Positions 15,789-24,447 of a stretch of DNA of 64,000 bases are shown here, piece by piece. The position numbers were made by a program, and so were the translations under genes. Each line of letters begins with the position of its first letter. Positions within the stretch are counted from its first letter, which is position 1. Where the stretch lies: contig JAWXBP010000072.1 in the NCBI GenBank assembly GCA_034440135.1, positions 1-64,000 on the forward strand. The letters are read 5' to 3'. A model generated the notes under the pieces. It worked only from the letters and a program-made list of their open reading frames with translations, did not search any database and was not told the DNA's origin. The DNA comes from Planctomycetia bacterium (GTDB lineage: Bacteria; Planctomycetota; Planctomycetia; Pirellulales; JALHLM01).

Positions 15789-17876
15789 CTACTGCGAGAT
15801 CATCTCCTGCACCACGGTCACTTCACGAACTTGCCGCGAGTCCGGTTCGAAAACGCGAATCTTGATCTGAATAGCTTTCACTTCGGCATCGTACGGGGGC
15901 GGAGCTTCACGCTCCGAGGGGTCGTCGATGCCGCCAACGGCGACGAGTTGAGTATTGACGTTAGAATTGTCGAGACCGTCGGTCGCCGCGTCAGGTCCGC
16001 GCTCATCCCCTGAAGGCACTTGAACCGGCTTTACCGGGTTCAACCAACTATTCACTCGCCAATCGTAATATTGAGCTGGCCAGTGACGAGGTTGAACAAG
16101 AATCGGCCCTTGTGCAACTCCATCCTTCTCGTAGTGCGACGAACCAGTGTCGTAGACGCGTGCACGCAAGTCGGGGTCGGGGTCTGCCACGGACTGATCG
16201 GATGGAACGCCCCACAATGCTGACAACGGGTTGCCAGCGCGGTGAAATTGAGGATCTGGAAGATTGGGTTTCGTACCTGGTGGATTCGCTTCGTGAGGTG
16301 GAAACAGCAAATGCGCTTCAATGCTGTCGTTGGCGTTGAACAGTGTCCAGTTTGGATCAATTGCCCAGCCTAAATCGACAAATGCACCCGTTGAGATGGG
16401 CGCACTGTTGTTTACTCCGCTGAGGTAATCTCGCAAACACTGCACGAAGGCGGGATCACCCGGCCCGATTGTCGTGGAATCCGGTGGAGTACCGTCCTGC
16501 ACACCGATGCGTCGTGGCCGCTGAAAAATTGGCGCGCCCGGATCCCAGACCTTGACATCAAAGCTGACGACGTTCGTTAAAATCACGTCGTCGGAAAAGC
16601 GCGAACCATTGTAAATCAATGGCGGCTGCGCCTGCCCCGGTGCGCCGGTGCCGGAGGTAAGGCCACCCGTGGCAGGATCAATTCCTTCCCACTGGCGAGG
16701 TTCCAGCCACGGGTCGAACTTCAATCTTGGACGGCTGTTGTCATTGGTCGGGAAACGCACGACTGGTTGACGATCAAATAGGTTCTTGTTTCGATGGACG
16801 GGCACGCCTCTTGGAAGTACCACACCCGCCGATGTATGCACTGACGATTCGCCGGGAACGCCGTACGAATCAAAATTCGTCGAATTCGCCGGCAGCCACG
16901 CGTAAAAAGGAAGCGGCCACCTGGGATCGGAACACTCACGAAGCGTCGGTAATCTCAGGGCGCCCCACATCCTGGCATCGTGCGGCCAATTCGTTGTCAA
17001 TCCGGCTGGCGACATGATCAAGGGCGGATGGCCATATCGATTCTCTCGCTTAGTCAAATCTCCCAAACTGTTCGCGACGAGCCGGGGATAGCCCACTGGT
17101 TGCGACGTATCGGGGAATGCTTGAGGATCATATTGGCCGCCAGTCTGGCGGACTGAAACATCACTCATCTCGTAATAGCTGTGATTCGCATCGCCCCAAA
17201 CGCCGTTGTTGGTGAAGATGCTGGCGTCGTAGGTTGGGTCGACCAGCAACACGCGCCGATAAAGCGTGCGCCCGCGCAAGAACCAAGAAACTTCGGCGAC
17301 GTTCGACTGCGTCTCAACGAGTTGAATTCTTCCACCTGGCCTGAGGATTGGCCCACGCCCGGTGAAGGGCGTGTCCTCCGACCGCGTCGTGAATTGCAGG
17401 ATATCATCGTTGTCGCCAACGGTTGTGTCGGAACCGAATAACAAGCCCTTGTTGTTGGCCTCATCGATGTCCGATTGCGTCGGCAACGGCTTTCCAACCT
17501 CGGACGAAAACTCTGGAGGCGCTCCGTACACAACGGGAACGGTGTCCGCCGGTCCGCAAGGCCCGACCGGGCCTTCAATAATCTCCAGGTACCCCAAACC
17601 GTTCGCCGGATCGAGCGGCGGCGCCCCGCGGGCCGTTAGGCCGGCGAGGTCATTCTGGAGCGTGAACTGCGTGGCGCGCAGCGATTCGCTCATTTCGATC
17701 GTGGCGCGCGCGTCCGAGATGTTGTTGCTGACGAGCACGAAGATGCCGGCTACCGTGCTCATGAGCAGGAGCGTCAGGCCCGTCGCGACCAGGACTTCGA
17801 TCAGGGTGAATGCGTGCCGAACGCGCCGCGGACGAGTGCCTCTTCTCGCACCCAGCGCGGAGACAGCCCAAGACAT
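15789..17876 (-). CDS. Very large type II pseudopilin-like protein (prepilin N-methylation signal)
   Basis: The 695-aa product starts with a basic leader and the prepilin signal HAFTLIEVLVATGLTLLLMSTVAGIFVLV (F23 would be the mature first residue, with E27 at position +5), followed by the usual N-terminal helix (ARATIEMSESLRATQFTLQNDLAGL). The residue before the cleavage site is Ala, not the usual Gly. Pseudopilins are normally 150-250 aa; the rest here is a long Pro/Asp/Asn-rich region without recognised domains. The GAGGAG ribosome binding site 7 bases before the ATG supports the start. Probably part of a type II secretion or pilus-like apparatus, but no other such gene is nearby. Confidence 0.8.
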   Translation of the reverse strand: MSWAVSALGARRGTRPRRVRHAFTLIEVLVATGLTLLLMSTVAGIFVLVSNNISDARATIEMSESLRATQFTLQNDLAGLTARGAPPLDPANGLGYLEIIEGPVGPCGPADTVPVVYGAPPEFSSEVGKPLPTQSDIDEANNKGLLFGSDTTVGDNDDILQFTTRSEDTPFTGRGPILRPGGRIQLVETQSNVAEVSWFLRGRTLYRRVLLVDPTYDASIFTNNGVWGDANHSYYEMSDVSVRQTGGQYDPQAFPDTSQPVGYPRLVANSLGDLTKRENRYGHPPLIMSPAGLTTNWPHDARMWGALRLPTLRECSDPRWPLPFYAWLPANSTNFDSYGVPGESSVHTSAGVVLPRGVPVHRNKNLFDRQPVVRFPTNDNSRPRLKFDPWLEPRQWEGIDPATGGLTSGTGAPGQAQPPLIYNGSRFSDDVILTNVVSFDVKVWDPGAPIFQRPRRIGVQDGTPPDSTTIGPGDPAFVQCLRDYLSGVNNSAPISTGAFVDLGWAIDPNWTLFNANDSIEAHLLFPPHEANPPGTKPNLPDPQFHRAGNPLSALWGVPSDQSVADPDPDLRARVYDTGSSHYEKDGVAQGPILVQPRHWPAQYYDWRVNSWLNPVKPVQVPSGDERGPDAATDGLDNSNVNTQLVAVGGIDDPSEREAPPPYDAEVKAIQIKIRVFEPDSRQVREVTVVQEMISQ

Positions 17877-18036
17877 GGCGAATCTCCTCAGAATAGCTGG
17901 CGCCGCCCGCTTGCCCGCGGGAGCGTTCCGTTACCTCGCGAGGAATCGCCGCCAGAAAACCGGGCCCAGGCGCGCAACATCCCCGCAACTTCTATTGCAA
18001 CGAGGAGTTAGGGCCTTGTCAACGGTTTGAGGGGGA

Positions 18037-18066
18037 GTTTGAAGTTTTCAGTGTTCAGTTTTCAGT
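18037..18066. repeat. Short dispersed repeat AGTTTTCAGTGTTCAGTTTTCAG-type, copy 1
   Basis: An internally repeated TTCAGTG/TTCAGTT segment. The reverse complement occurs at 62681-62711 (CTGAAAACTGAACACTGAAA) and a degraded form near 36002-36020 (GTCAGTGTTCAG). It is short, AT-richer than its surroundings and found only between genes. Confidence 0.75.
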
Positions 18067-18090
18067 CGAAGAGCGACCGACCTGAACGTG

Positions 18091-18193
18091 TTGTAGCACG
18101 GTCTCCCGACCGTGCTACCGGGCCCGACCGAAGGTCTCCAGATCGGCACTCCATTGCGCCAAAGATGGCACGGTCGGGAGACCGTGCCATAAC
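18091..18193. repeat. GGCACGGTCTCCCGACCGTGCC dispersed palindromic element, copy 1
   Basis: The left part is itself a palindrome (TAGCACGGTCTCCCGACCGTGCTA), and the right part (GGCACGGTCGGGAGACCGTGCC) complements it, with an inner ACCGAAGGTCTCC. So the unit can fold as two small hairpins or one long one. Copies at 42961-43052 and 55332-55420 have the same plan. Confidence 0.9.
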
Positions 18194-18272
18194 AAAGGGA
18201 AACAGTGCCATAACACCTTCTCCCCCAATTCTCCGTGACTCCGTGCTCTCCGTGGTGAACCCCCGGAGTGGA

Positions 18273-19325
18273 CTACGCCGCCCGATTGCGGACTTTATGC
18301 CACCAGAGTTTCCAGGTCGGCAGCTTGAGCTGCCGGGGGAGGCGGCCCGCATCGCCGCAGACCAGGGGGTGCGTGTCGAGTTGCAACTTGGCCAGGACGT
18401 GCTGCATCCGTGGGTCGTCGGCGATCCGTTGCGGGGCGTCGCCCAGCGCCCGGGCGACATAGGCTCGGTGTTCGGCGGCCGGGCTCTTCGATTGCTCATA
18501 GAGAGCACGGATGACTTCTTCTTCGGTGTGCGGGCCGCGGAACGACCAGCCTGGCAGTTGCGGAGGCGTCCGCCGGGTGGCAAGGTAATCGAGGCAGACG
18601 CTCGGCTGGACGTCGAACGAGGTCGCTCGCAGCAAGATCTTGGGGCCGATCAGGTGGTGCTCGAAGCCGAGCCGCTCCATCGCCCGCATCAGCTCGCTGG
18701 GACGGCGGTTGTAGAAATTGAGCGTGTGGCCGTTGGATTCGTAGATCATAACGGGGGGCTCGCTGCCGCCGAGGAGCTTGCGCATGCCGTCGATGGCTTT
18801 GATTTCCGAGCCTTCCACGTCGAGCTTGATGAAATCGACGCGCTTGACGTTCAATTCGGCGAGCAAGTCGTCGACGGTCAGCGCGCGAACTTCGACGCTC
18901 TTCGCCTCGTTCTCGGCCGTGGCGACGTGGCCATAGGGGCCGTACGAGAAGAATTTCAAGACGCCGGGGCGATCACTGACCGCGGCATGCACCACCTGCA
19001 TATTGCGGAAATGATTCCGCTTGACGCTGGCGCGGAGAAGTGACACGTTCTCCGGCGAGGCTTCGACCGCGATCACGCGGCAGCCGGCCGCGGCGGCGGC
19101 GAGCGAAAATGTGCCAAGGTGAGCGCCCAAATCGAGCACCGTTTGACCAGGCTTGATCAGCGAGAGCATCAACTCGAGAGGCTTATTCTCGAACACTTGG
19201 CCGCCGGCAAAATGCTGCGTAACGGCATCTTCCGCCTGGGCGTTAATGACGATGTCGAATTCAACGCCTTCGGCCACGCGCACATGATGGCAGGCCGTCG
19301 GGCAAGCGGGGGTTTGAGCGGTCAT
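18273..19325 (-). CDS. FkbM-family methyltransferase
   Basis: The product (350 aa from ATG 19325) has an SAM-binding FkbM domain: VLDLGAHLGTFSLAAAAAGCRVIAVEA (motif I and the acidic end of strand 2), then VDFIKLDVEGSEIKAIDGM, the FkbM signature. The remaining C-terminal third is helical and unassigned. FkbM enzymes O-methylate sugars and other small hydroxyls; here, in a glycan locus, capping or decorating the polysaccharide is likely (inference). The start at 19325 has GGAGGAG just upstream; an ATG four codons earlier is less good. It is the last gene of the minus-strand polysaccharide run. Confidence 0.85.
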   Translation of the reverse strand: MTAQTPACPTACHHVRVAEGVEFDIVINAQAEDAVTQHFAGGQVFENKPLELMLSLIKPGQTVLDLGAHLGTFSLAAAAAGCRVIAVEASPENVSLLRASVKRNHFRNMQVVHAAVSDRPGVLKFFSYGPYGHVATAENEAKSVEVRALTVDDLLAELNVKRVDFIKLDVEGSEIKAIDGMRKLLGGSEPPVMIYESNGHTLNFYNRRPSELMRAMERLGFEHHLIGPKILLRATSFDVQPSVCLDYLATRRTPPQLPGWSFRGPHTEEEVIRALYEQSKSPAAEHRAYVARALGDAPQRIADDPRMQHVLAKLQLDTHPLVCGDAGRLPRQLKLPTWKLWWHKVRNRAA

Positions 19326-19441
19326 AGACTCCTCCATGAGTCAAGTGCCAATGCACTTCTGATGCCAAATGTCGGGCGTCCTTGCCCAGGTCGAATTCAG
19401 TTTTCACCACGGAGTCGAGGGGGCGAATCCTCTGGAATACG

Positions 19442-20200
19442 TCACGCCGCGAGTTTCGCGGCCTTATGCATGTGGTCGGCGTAGTGGCGGATGACTTCGT
19501 CCGGGCGGCCGACCATGCGGATCGTGCCGTGATCGAGCCAAATGACGTGGTTGCACAGGTTGCTGATCGATTTCAGGTCGTGGCTGACCATCACGATCAC
19601 CTTGGCTTTTTCCATCATCCCGTACATCCGCGCGCGCGCTTTGTCCTGAAATGCCAGATCGCCGGCGCTCAACACTTCGTCCACAAGCAGCACTTCGGGC
19701 TCGATCGACGTGGAAATCGAAAACGCCAGGCGGAGCAACATGCCGGAGGAGTAGTATCGCACGGGCATGTCGAGGAACTCGCCTAGCTCGCTGAACTCGG
19801 CGATCGATTCAATCTTGCTGCGCACCGTTTTCGGCGTGGCCCCTTGCAGGTAGCTGCGAAAGGCGATGTTTTCCCAACCGTTGGCTTCCATCTCGAAGCC
19901 GAGGGTCAATTCGAACAGCGAGCTGATCTGACCTTCGACGATTCTCGTGCCGGAGGTCGGAGGATAAATCCCGGCCAGCATTTTGAGCAGCGTGCTTTTG
20001 CCGGCGCCGTTGTGGCCGATCACGCCGACGCGGTCCCCTTCGTGGGCTTCCAGTTGAATGTTGCGGAGCGCGCGCACTTCGGTGATCGGGTTGCGCGACT
20101 TCCGAAACATCTGGCGCACGACGAATTCCTTGAACGGCACGCGCCCGCATTGCCGCAGGTGAAACGTGAGGGAGACGTTATCTAAGTGGACGCGCGACAT
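19442..20200 (-). CDS. Polysaccharide ABC exporter ATP-binding protein (Wzt/TagH type)
   Basis: The 252-aa product is an ABC ATPase with Walker A GHNGAGKST (near residues 62-70), the signature YYSSGMLLRLAFSIS and Walker B EVLLVDEVLSAGD, which is the form found in O-antigen and teichoic acid exporters. It ends soon after the ATPase domain, so it lacks the C-terminal carbohydrate-binding domain of longer Wzt proteins; glycan recognition would then need another cue. It pairs with the permease at 21210-21992, from which it is separated by a methyltransferase gene. Confidence 0.9.
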   Translation of the reverse strand: MSRVHLDNVSLTFHLRQCGRVPFKEFVVRQMFRKSRNPITEVRALRNIQLEAHEGDRVGVIGHNGAGKSTLLKMLAGIYPPTSGTRIVEGQISSLFELTLGFEMEANGWENIAFRSYLQGATPKTVRSKIESIAEFSELGEFLDMPVRYYSSGMLLRLAFSISTSIEPEVLLVDEVLSAGDLAFQDKARARMYGMMEKAKVIVMVSHDLKSISNLCNHVIWLDHGTIRMVGRPDEVIRHYADHMHKAAKLAA

Positions 20201-20250
20201 GCTGGGATTCGAATCAAGGTGAGGCGGAAGGCGATCAGTGTTGCTTGGGC

Positions 20251-21177
20251 CTAGGCTGCTTTCTGGGAGGACTCGTGGGATTTTAGACGCCGCGCCCAGT
20301 GCCCCAGCCGCGGATAACGACGCACCAGGCCGCGGAGCCTCGCGGCTACCGGGGCTAAGGGCGACAACGGCTGCAAGCGCAGGACTTCGGCGGTCAGTCG
20401 CTGGATGGCTTCGTGCTGCAATTGCATGACGGCCACCTGCTCCTCAATTCTTCGCTGGCATGTCGCACCGATGGCTTCGACCTGGGCAATATGTTCGTAG
20501 AGAATGTAGTCGTCGAAGACATTCGGGGGAACGTCAAAATGATGTTGAAGTGCGGCGTCTTCGGAGCGCAGGTAAAAGCGGTTGAGTCCGTCGAAATAGG
20601 CGAAGCGGTAATCCGCGTCGAGGAGCAGGTGCTCCCACTCAGAGTGCGTAGTCTCGGTGCGGTGCGGCCGGGTGGCCTCGATGAGAACGACCCTGGGACG
20701 GAAACGTCGCCAGTCGGCGCCGTTGAGCACCTGCCGCTCGTAGCCTTCGACGTCGATCGACATGAAATCGATCTGGCCGACGCCGTGGGCCTCGCAAATG
20801 CCTTTCAGCGTCCGAATCGGCACGCGGCGGACGTTGAACTCGAAGCCGAAACGAGCGCGATGATCTTCGGCCTCATGGCGCACGAACGTGGATAAGGCCG
20901 GCGAACTGGGAAACTCGTAGAACGTCTCCTCCCCGTCGCGGTCGGCCACGGCGACGTTCAGATTGACGTCGCGCGGACGATCTTGCGCCAATAGCGGAAA
21001 CTTCTCGTTCGGCTCGACGTTGATGCCGTGCCAGCCGAGTTCCGAGAAGTACTTCGTGACGGAACAGTTCTTAGGGTCGTTCGCGCCGACGTCGATATAG
21101 AATCCGTGCTGACGCCGCCCGAAGATGCGGGCAAGCAGCACGTCTTCGCGATTCTGAGCGTACGAGATCATCGGCAT
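20251..21177 (-). CDS. FkbM-family methyltransferase, second copy
   Basis: The 308-aa product has an N-terminal FkbM domain (ISYAQNREDVLLARIF, YIDVGANDPKNCSVTKYF as SAM-binding motif I, IDFMSIDVEGYERQVLNGADW as signature) and a C-terminal helical tail (about 225-305) rich in Gln/Glu that could form a coiled coil. It is only distantly similar to the gene at 18273-19325. Placement inside the ABC exporter gene pair suggests glycan methylation, perhaps at the chain end before export (inference). Confidence 0.87.
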   Translation of the reverse strand: MPMISYAQNREDVLLARIFGRRQHGFYIDVGANDPKNCSVTKYFSELGWHGINVEPNEKFPLLAQDRPRDVNLNVAVADRDGEETFYEFPSSPALSTFVRHEAEDHRARFGFEFNVRRVPIRTLKGICEAHGVGQIDFMSIDVEGYERQVLNGADWRRFRPRVVLIEATRPHRTETTHSEWEHLLLDADYRFAYFDGLNRFYLRSEDAALQHHFDVPPNVFDDYILYEHIAQVEAIGATCQRRIEEQVAVMQLQHEAIQRLTAEVLRLQPLSPLAPVAARLRGLVRRYPRLGHWARRLKSHESSQKAA

Positions 21178-21209
21178 GGCGCGGTCCCAGTGCGGTTATC
21201 GCAGGCAGA

Positions 21210-21992
21210 CTACATATGGAAAATCACACGGCGCTGCAGGCGATGCAAAGCGAAGGTTGCGACGGAGAACATCACCAGCACCGTGACACAGGCGACCAGG
21301 TAACTCGACATCGGCGGCGCTTCGCCGGAGATCAACGGGCGGCGCACCGTTTCCAACAACGCAGCCAGCGGGTTGTAATCCGCCATCCAGCCGAGCCCGC
21401 GCTGCCGGAGCAGGTCTTCTGGGATGATGATGGGCGTGGCGTAAAAGAGAATCTGTAGCCCGACTTCGAGGATGTGAAAGGTGTCGGGAAAATAGACGTT
21501 CGCCAGCCCCGTCAACGTGGCCAGCGACCAGCCAAATACCAGCAGCAGCAGCAGCACGGGAACAACCGTGGGCAGCATGGCGAGATTGTCGAAACCGCGC
21601 AGCGCCCACGTGAGCCCGATGACGACCGACAAAGCGATCAGCAAGTGAAAGCCTGCGCCAAGTACGACTCTGAGCGGGTAAATGGCCATCGGCGCGGGAT
21701 ATTGGCGGATGTAGGCCTCGCCCTGGTAAAGGCTTTGCGCCCCCTGCAACGCCGACGCGCTGACGAAGCCCCAGAACGCGAGCCCGCCGAGAATTTGCGG
21801 GCCGAGTTCTTTAAGATTCATGCCGAACAGGTTGCAATAGACGGTACAAAGCACTGTGGTCATGGCGATCGGGTTCAGCAGCGACCAGCCGATGCCGAGC
21901 ATCGATCGCCGGTAGCGCGTTCGCAAGTCCATTCTGACCAGCGAGAACCAGAAATGGCGGCAGCGCCAGATGGAAGTAACGTATGCGTTCAT
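21210..21992 (-). CDS. Polysaccharide ABC exporter permease (Wzm/TagG type)
   Basis: The 260-aa product is an ABC-2 type membrane protein with six predicted membrane segments (for example WSLLNPIAMTTVLCTVYCNLF and VVPVLLLLLVFGWSLATLTG). The N-terminal RMDLRTRYRRSMLGIGWSLLNP is the cytoplasmic interface segment typical of this family, and NPLAALLETVRRPL is near the C-terminus. Together with the ATPase at 19442-20200 it would form the inner-membrane exporter for the locus' glycan. Confidence 0.9.
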   Translation of the reverse strand: MNAYVTSIWRCRHFWFSLVRMDLRTRYRRSMLGIGWSLLNPIAMTTVLCTVYCNLFGMNLKELGPQILGGLAFWGFVSASALQGAQSLYQGEAYIRQYPAPMAIYPLRVVLGAGFHLLIALSVVIGLTWALRGFDNLAMLPTVVPVLLLLLVFGWSLATLTGLANVYFPDTFHILEVGLQILFYATPIIIPEDLLRQRGLGWMADYNPLAALLETVRRPLISGEAPPMSSYLVACVTVLVMFSVATFALHRLQRRVIFHM

Positions 21993-22048
21993 GGGAGTTT
22001 CGCCCGGTTTCGATGGCTTGATGAATTCAGTGTCGCAATCCGGCGTTG

Positions 22049-24445
22049 CTAGGCGGCCTTGGCGTGTGGGAGCGTCGAGGTTGATGAATATTTGCGGTGC
22101 AGGACTTCGTTGATGACCTGGCGGTATCCCAGTGCGGCGACCGGGTAGGTGGCATATTGGCGGACCCAGCGTTGCGCGTTGCGACCAAGTTGCGACCTCG
22201 CGGCTGGATTTCGCAGCAAGTGTTCCAGCAAGGCGACAAGCTGCGGCACTTCGTTTTCGTCGACGTCGGCCTTCCAGCAGACGTCGTCGGGAAAGTCCGC
22301 GAACTGCTGGTAGTTGCTCACGATCAGCGCTTTGCCTTCGCCCAGGGCGCGGATCATCGTCCCGGAGGACTCGCCCATGCTGGGGCCGCGTAGATTGAGA
22401 ACAACATCGCTCAAGCGAATCAGCGCGTCGAACTCGGCGTCGCTGAGATAGCCGGTGCGAATGACGTGTTCGTCGAGCTTCAGCGCTTGGATACGCTCCT
22501 CGATCCGCAATTCCGGATCGAGCGACTCGCCACCGACGACTAGGCGGACGGCGTAACCGCGATCGACCAGACCCCGGATGGCGGCCAGCACGCTGGGAAG
22601 TCGCTTGAGTCGATTCTGAAAGCCCATCGTGCTCACGACGAACATGTCCGGCGGAACGCCGAGGCGTTCACGCAGACCGCGTTGCGCCTGCTGATCCTCG
22701 TGCTGTGTGCCGGCCCGCGAACAGAGCGGCAACAAGCAAACGTGCGGAATACCCGCCAATTGATCGCCGGCCCAGCGGCTATGGACGATCGTCGCGAGAC
22801 TACGCTTGAGGATCGCCTGGCACATCGGATAGTCGAAGACATTCGTGTGGCCCGATTGATATTCCTCCGGCGACTTGCCATGGCTCTCGCGCCAAGCCTC
22901 GTAGAATAGATGTTCGTCCGGCGTTTTCAGGAAGGCGTGTTGCAGGAATGGATGGATGTTGAAATCGTGCAGCACAGTGACGCCGGGGCAGTGCCGCGCG
23001 ACGCGATAAATCTCCGTGTGCATCTCGCTGTTGTTGCCCAGGTGGTAGATGGCCGTATCGAAAGAGGCGTGCGCGGCCGTCAAATCCTGGATGGGCCGCA
23101 CGGGGAGGCCGTAAGTCTCCTGGGCGGAATCCGGCTGCGGTAGAAAAAGCGTGAGGTCGAGGAACTTGCGCAGTTCGTCGACGAGGCCCAGACTGTTATC
23201 GGCGATGCCGGAGCGTTGCGGGACCCACGGCGAGGCGTAGGCGACGCGCGGGCGCTGGTCGCCGACGGCTTGAACGGATACGGTTTGTTCGACGGCGATC
23301 CAGCGGAACGCGCGGCTGTAGGCCGCGGCCGCGTCAGCCCAATGAAACGTGCGCGCTCGTGCGACAGCGTTTTGTCGCAGCTTCGCGTCGTGTCGCGCGT
23401 GCAGGGCGTCGCTCAAGGCTCGGGCCATGTCGCGACGGTCATCAGGCGCGCAATAGAAGGCCAGTTCGCCGGCAACTTCGGGGATCGAAGAGACGCGCGT
23501 CGTGACGATCGGCAGGCCGCAGGCCATGGCTTCGAGCACAGGCAGCCCAAAGCCTTCGTAGCGCGACGGGAAAAAGAAAGCCGCCGCGCCGCGATAGAGG
23601 CGTGGTAATTCTTCGTCAGCTACGAAGCCCAGCATTTCCAGGCGATCGGCAACGCCCAGCCGCGCGGCCAACGCTTCGTATGCCGCTTTCGATTCCGGCG
23701 TGTACGCGCAGGCGACTACGAATCTCAGCGCGGCGTGCTCCTGCGGCGCACCCTGCACGAGCGTGGCGAACGCTTCGAGTGCGCCGTCCATGTTCTTGCG
23801 GACATCGAAGCCGCCCATCATCAAGACATAGGGCGACGCATCGTTGACGACCGGCGCACGTCGCGGCTGAAAGCGCGCCAGGTCCACGGCCAGCTGAATC
23901 ACGCTCGAGCGGTCGGCGACGGTGGAATCGAAGCGAAGGTAGTCCTGGCGGGCGCTTTCCGAGATAAACAGCAGTTGCTCCGCCCACCGAGGCAACGCGC
24001 GCAGGCGGCGTAGATATTCGTCGCGCGCGGCGCTCGGCCAGCGATCGAGATACGTCTCGCGCATCGTCCAGGGAATGAGATCGTACACCGTGGCCGCGAT
24101 CGCCGGTCCCTGGAGTTCGGTCGGCAGCACCACGTTCGGCATCAACGGATTGGCGCACCAATAGACGTCGATCCGGTGTTCGACGCAGGCCTTTTGCAAT
24201 GCTGCGCTGTAAGTGATGTGCGGGACCGGATCGCCGGCGCGGGGCGGCGCGACCTCGATCTGCCTGACGCGCCGTTGTGCGGCTGGTTTGAGAGGCAGCG
24301 GCGAGTGCGCATTCGGCGTCGTGACAAACCACTCAGTGGACGGATCGTGCGTGATCAAATGATTGGCAAGCTGCGTCAACACTACGCCGATGCCGCGCCG
24401 GGCTTCGTGCGTGTGGAACGTCTGGCCGTCGATCAAAACGCGCAT
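22049..24445 (-). CDS. Two-domain GT-B (GT4-type) glycosyltransferase
   Basis: The 798-aa product consists of two glycosyltransferase family 4-like domains in tandem. The first (about 1-375) shows GGFDVRKNMDGALEAFATL and the E-x7-E motif in SRYEGFGLPVLEAMACGLPIV. The second (about 392-790) begins RPRVAYASPWVPQRSGIAD and contains STMGFQNRLKRLPSVLAAI and GESSGTMIRALGEGKALIVSN, with the E-x7-E motif less regular. Fused GTs of this kind may add two sugars in succession. Its start lies two bases from the stop of the upstream glycosyltransferase gene, so translation is probably coupled. Confidence 0.88.
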   Translation of the reverse strand: MRVLIDGQTFHTHEARRGIGVVLTQLANHLITHDPSTEWFVTTPNAHSPLPLKPAAQRRVRQIEVAPPRAGDPVPHITYSAALQKACVEHRIDVYWCANPLMPNVVLPTELQGPAIAATVYDLIPWTMRETYLDRWPSAARDEYLRRLRALPRWAEQLLFISESARQDYLRFDSTVADRSSVIQLAVDLARFQPRRAPVVNDASPYVLMMGGFDVRKNMDGALEAFATLVQGAPQEHAALRFVVACAYTPESKAAYEALAARLGVADRLEMLGFVADEELPRLYRGAAAFFFPSRYEGFGLPVLEAMACGLPIVTTRVSSIPEVAGELAFYCAPDDRRDMARALSDALHARHDAKLRQNAVARARTFHWADAAAAYSRAFRWIAVEQTVSVQAVGDQRPRVAYASPWVPQRSGIADNSLGLVDELRKFLDLTLFLPQPDSAQETYGLPVRPIQDLTAAHASFDTAIYHLGNNSEMHTEIYRVARHCPGVTVLHDFNIHPFLQHAFLKTPDEHLFYEAWRESHGKSPEEYQSGHTNVFDYPMCQAILKRSLATIVHSRWAGDQLAGIPHVCLLPLCSRAGTQHEDQQAQRGLRERLGVPPDMFVVSTMGFQNRLKRLPSVLAAIRGLVDRGYAVRLVVGGESLDPELRIEERIQALKLDEHVIRTGYLSDAEFDALIRLSDVVLNLRGPSMGESSGTMIRALGEGKALIVSNYQQFADFPDDVCWKADVDENEVPQLVALLEHLLRNPAARSQLGRNAQRWVRQYATYPVAALGYRQVINEVLHRKYSSTSTLPHAKAA

Positions 24446-24447
24446 GA

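Larger units (their letters stand above)
17877..18272. other. Gene-free region with two dispersed repeats
   Basis: About 395 bases between the pseudopilin gene and the first polysaccharide gene. It holds a TTTTCAGTGTTCAG repeat (18037-18066) and a GGCACGGTCTCCCGACCGTGCC-type element (18091-18193). No gene seen. Confidence 0.6.
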
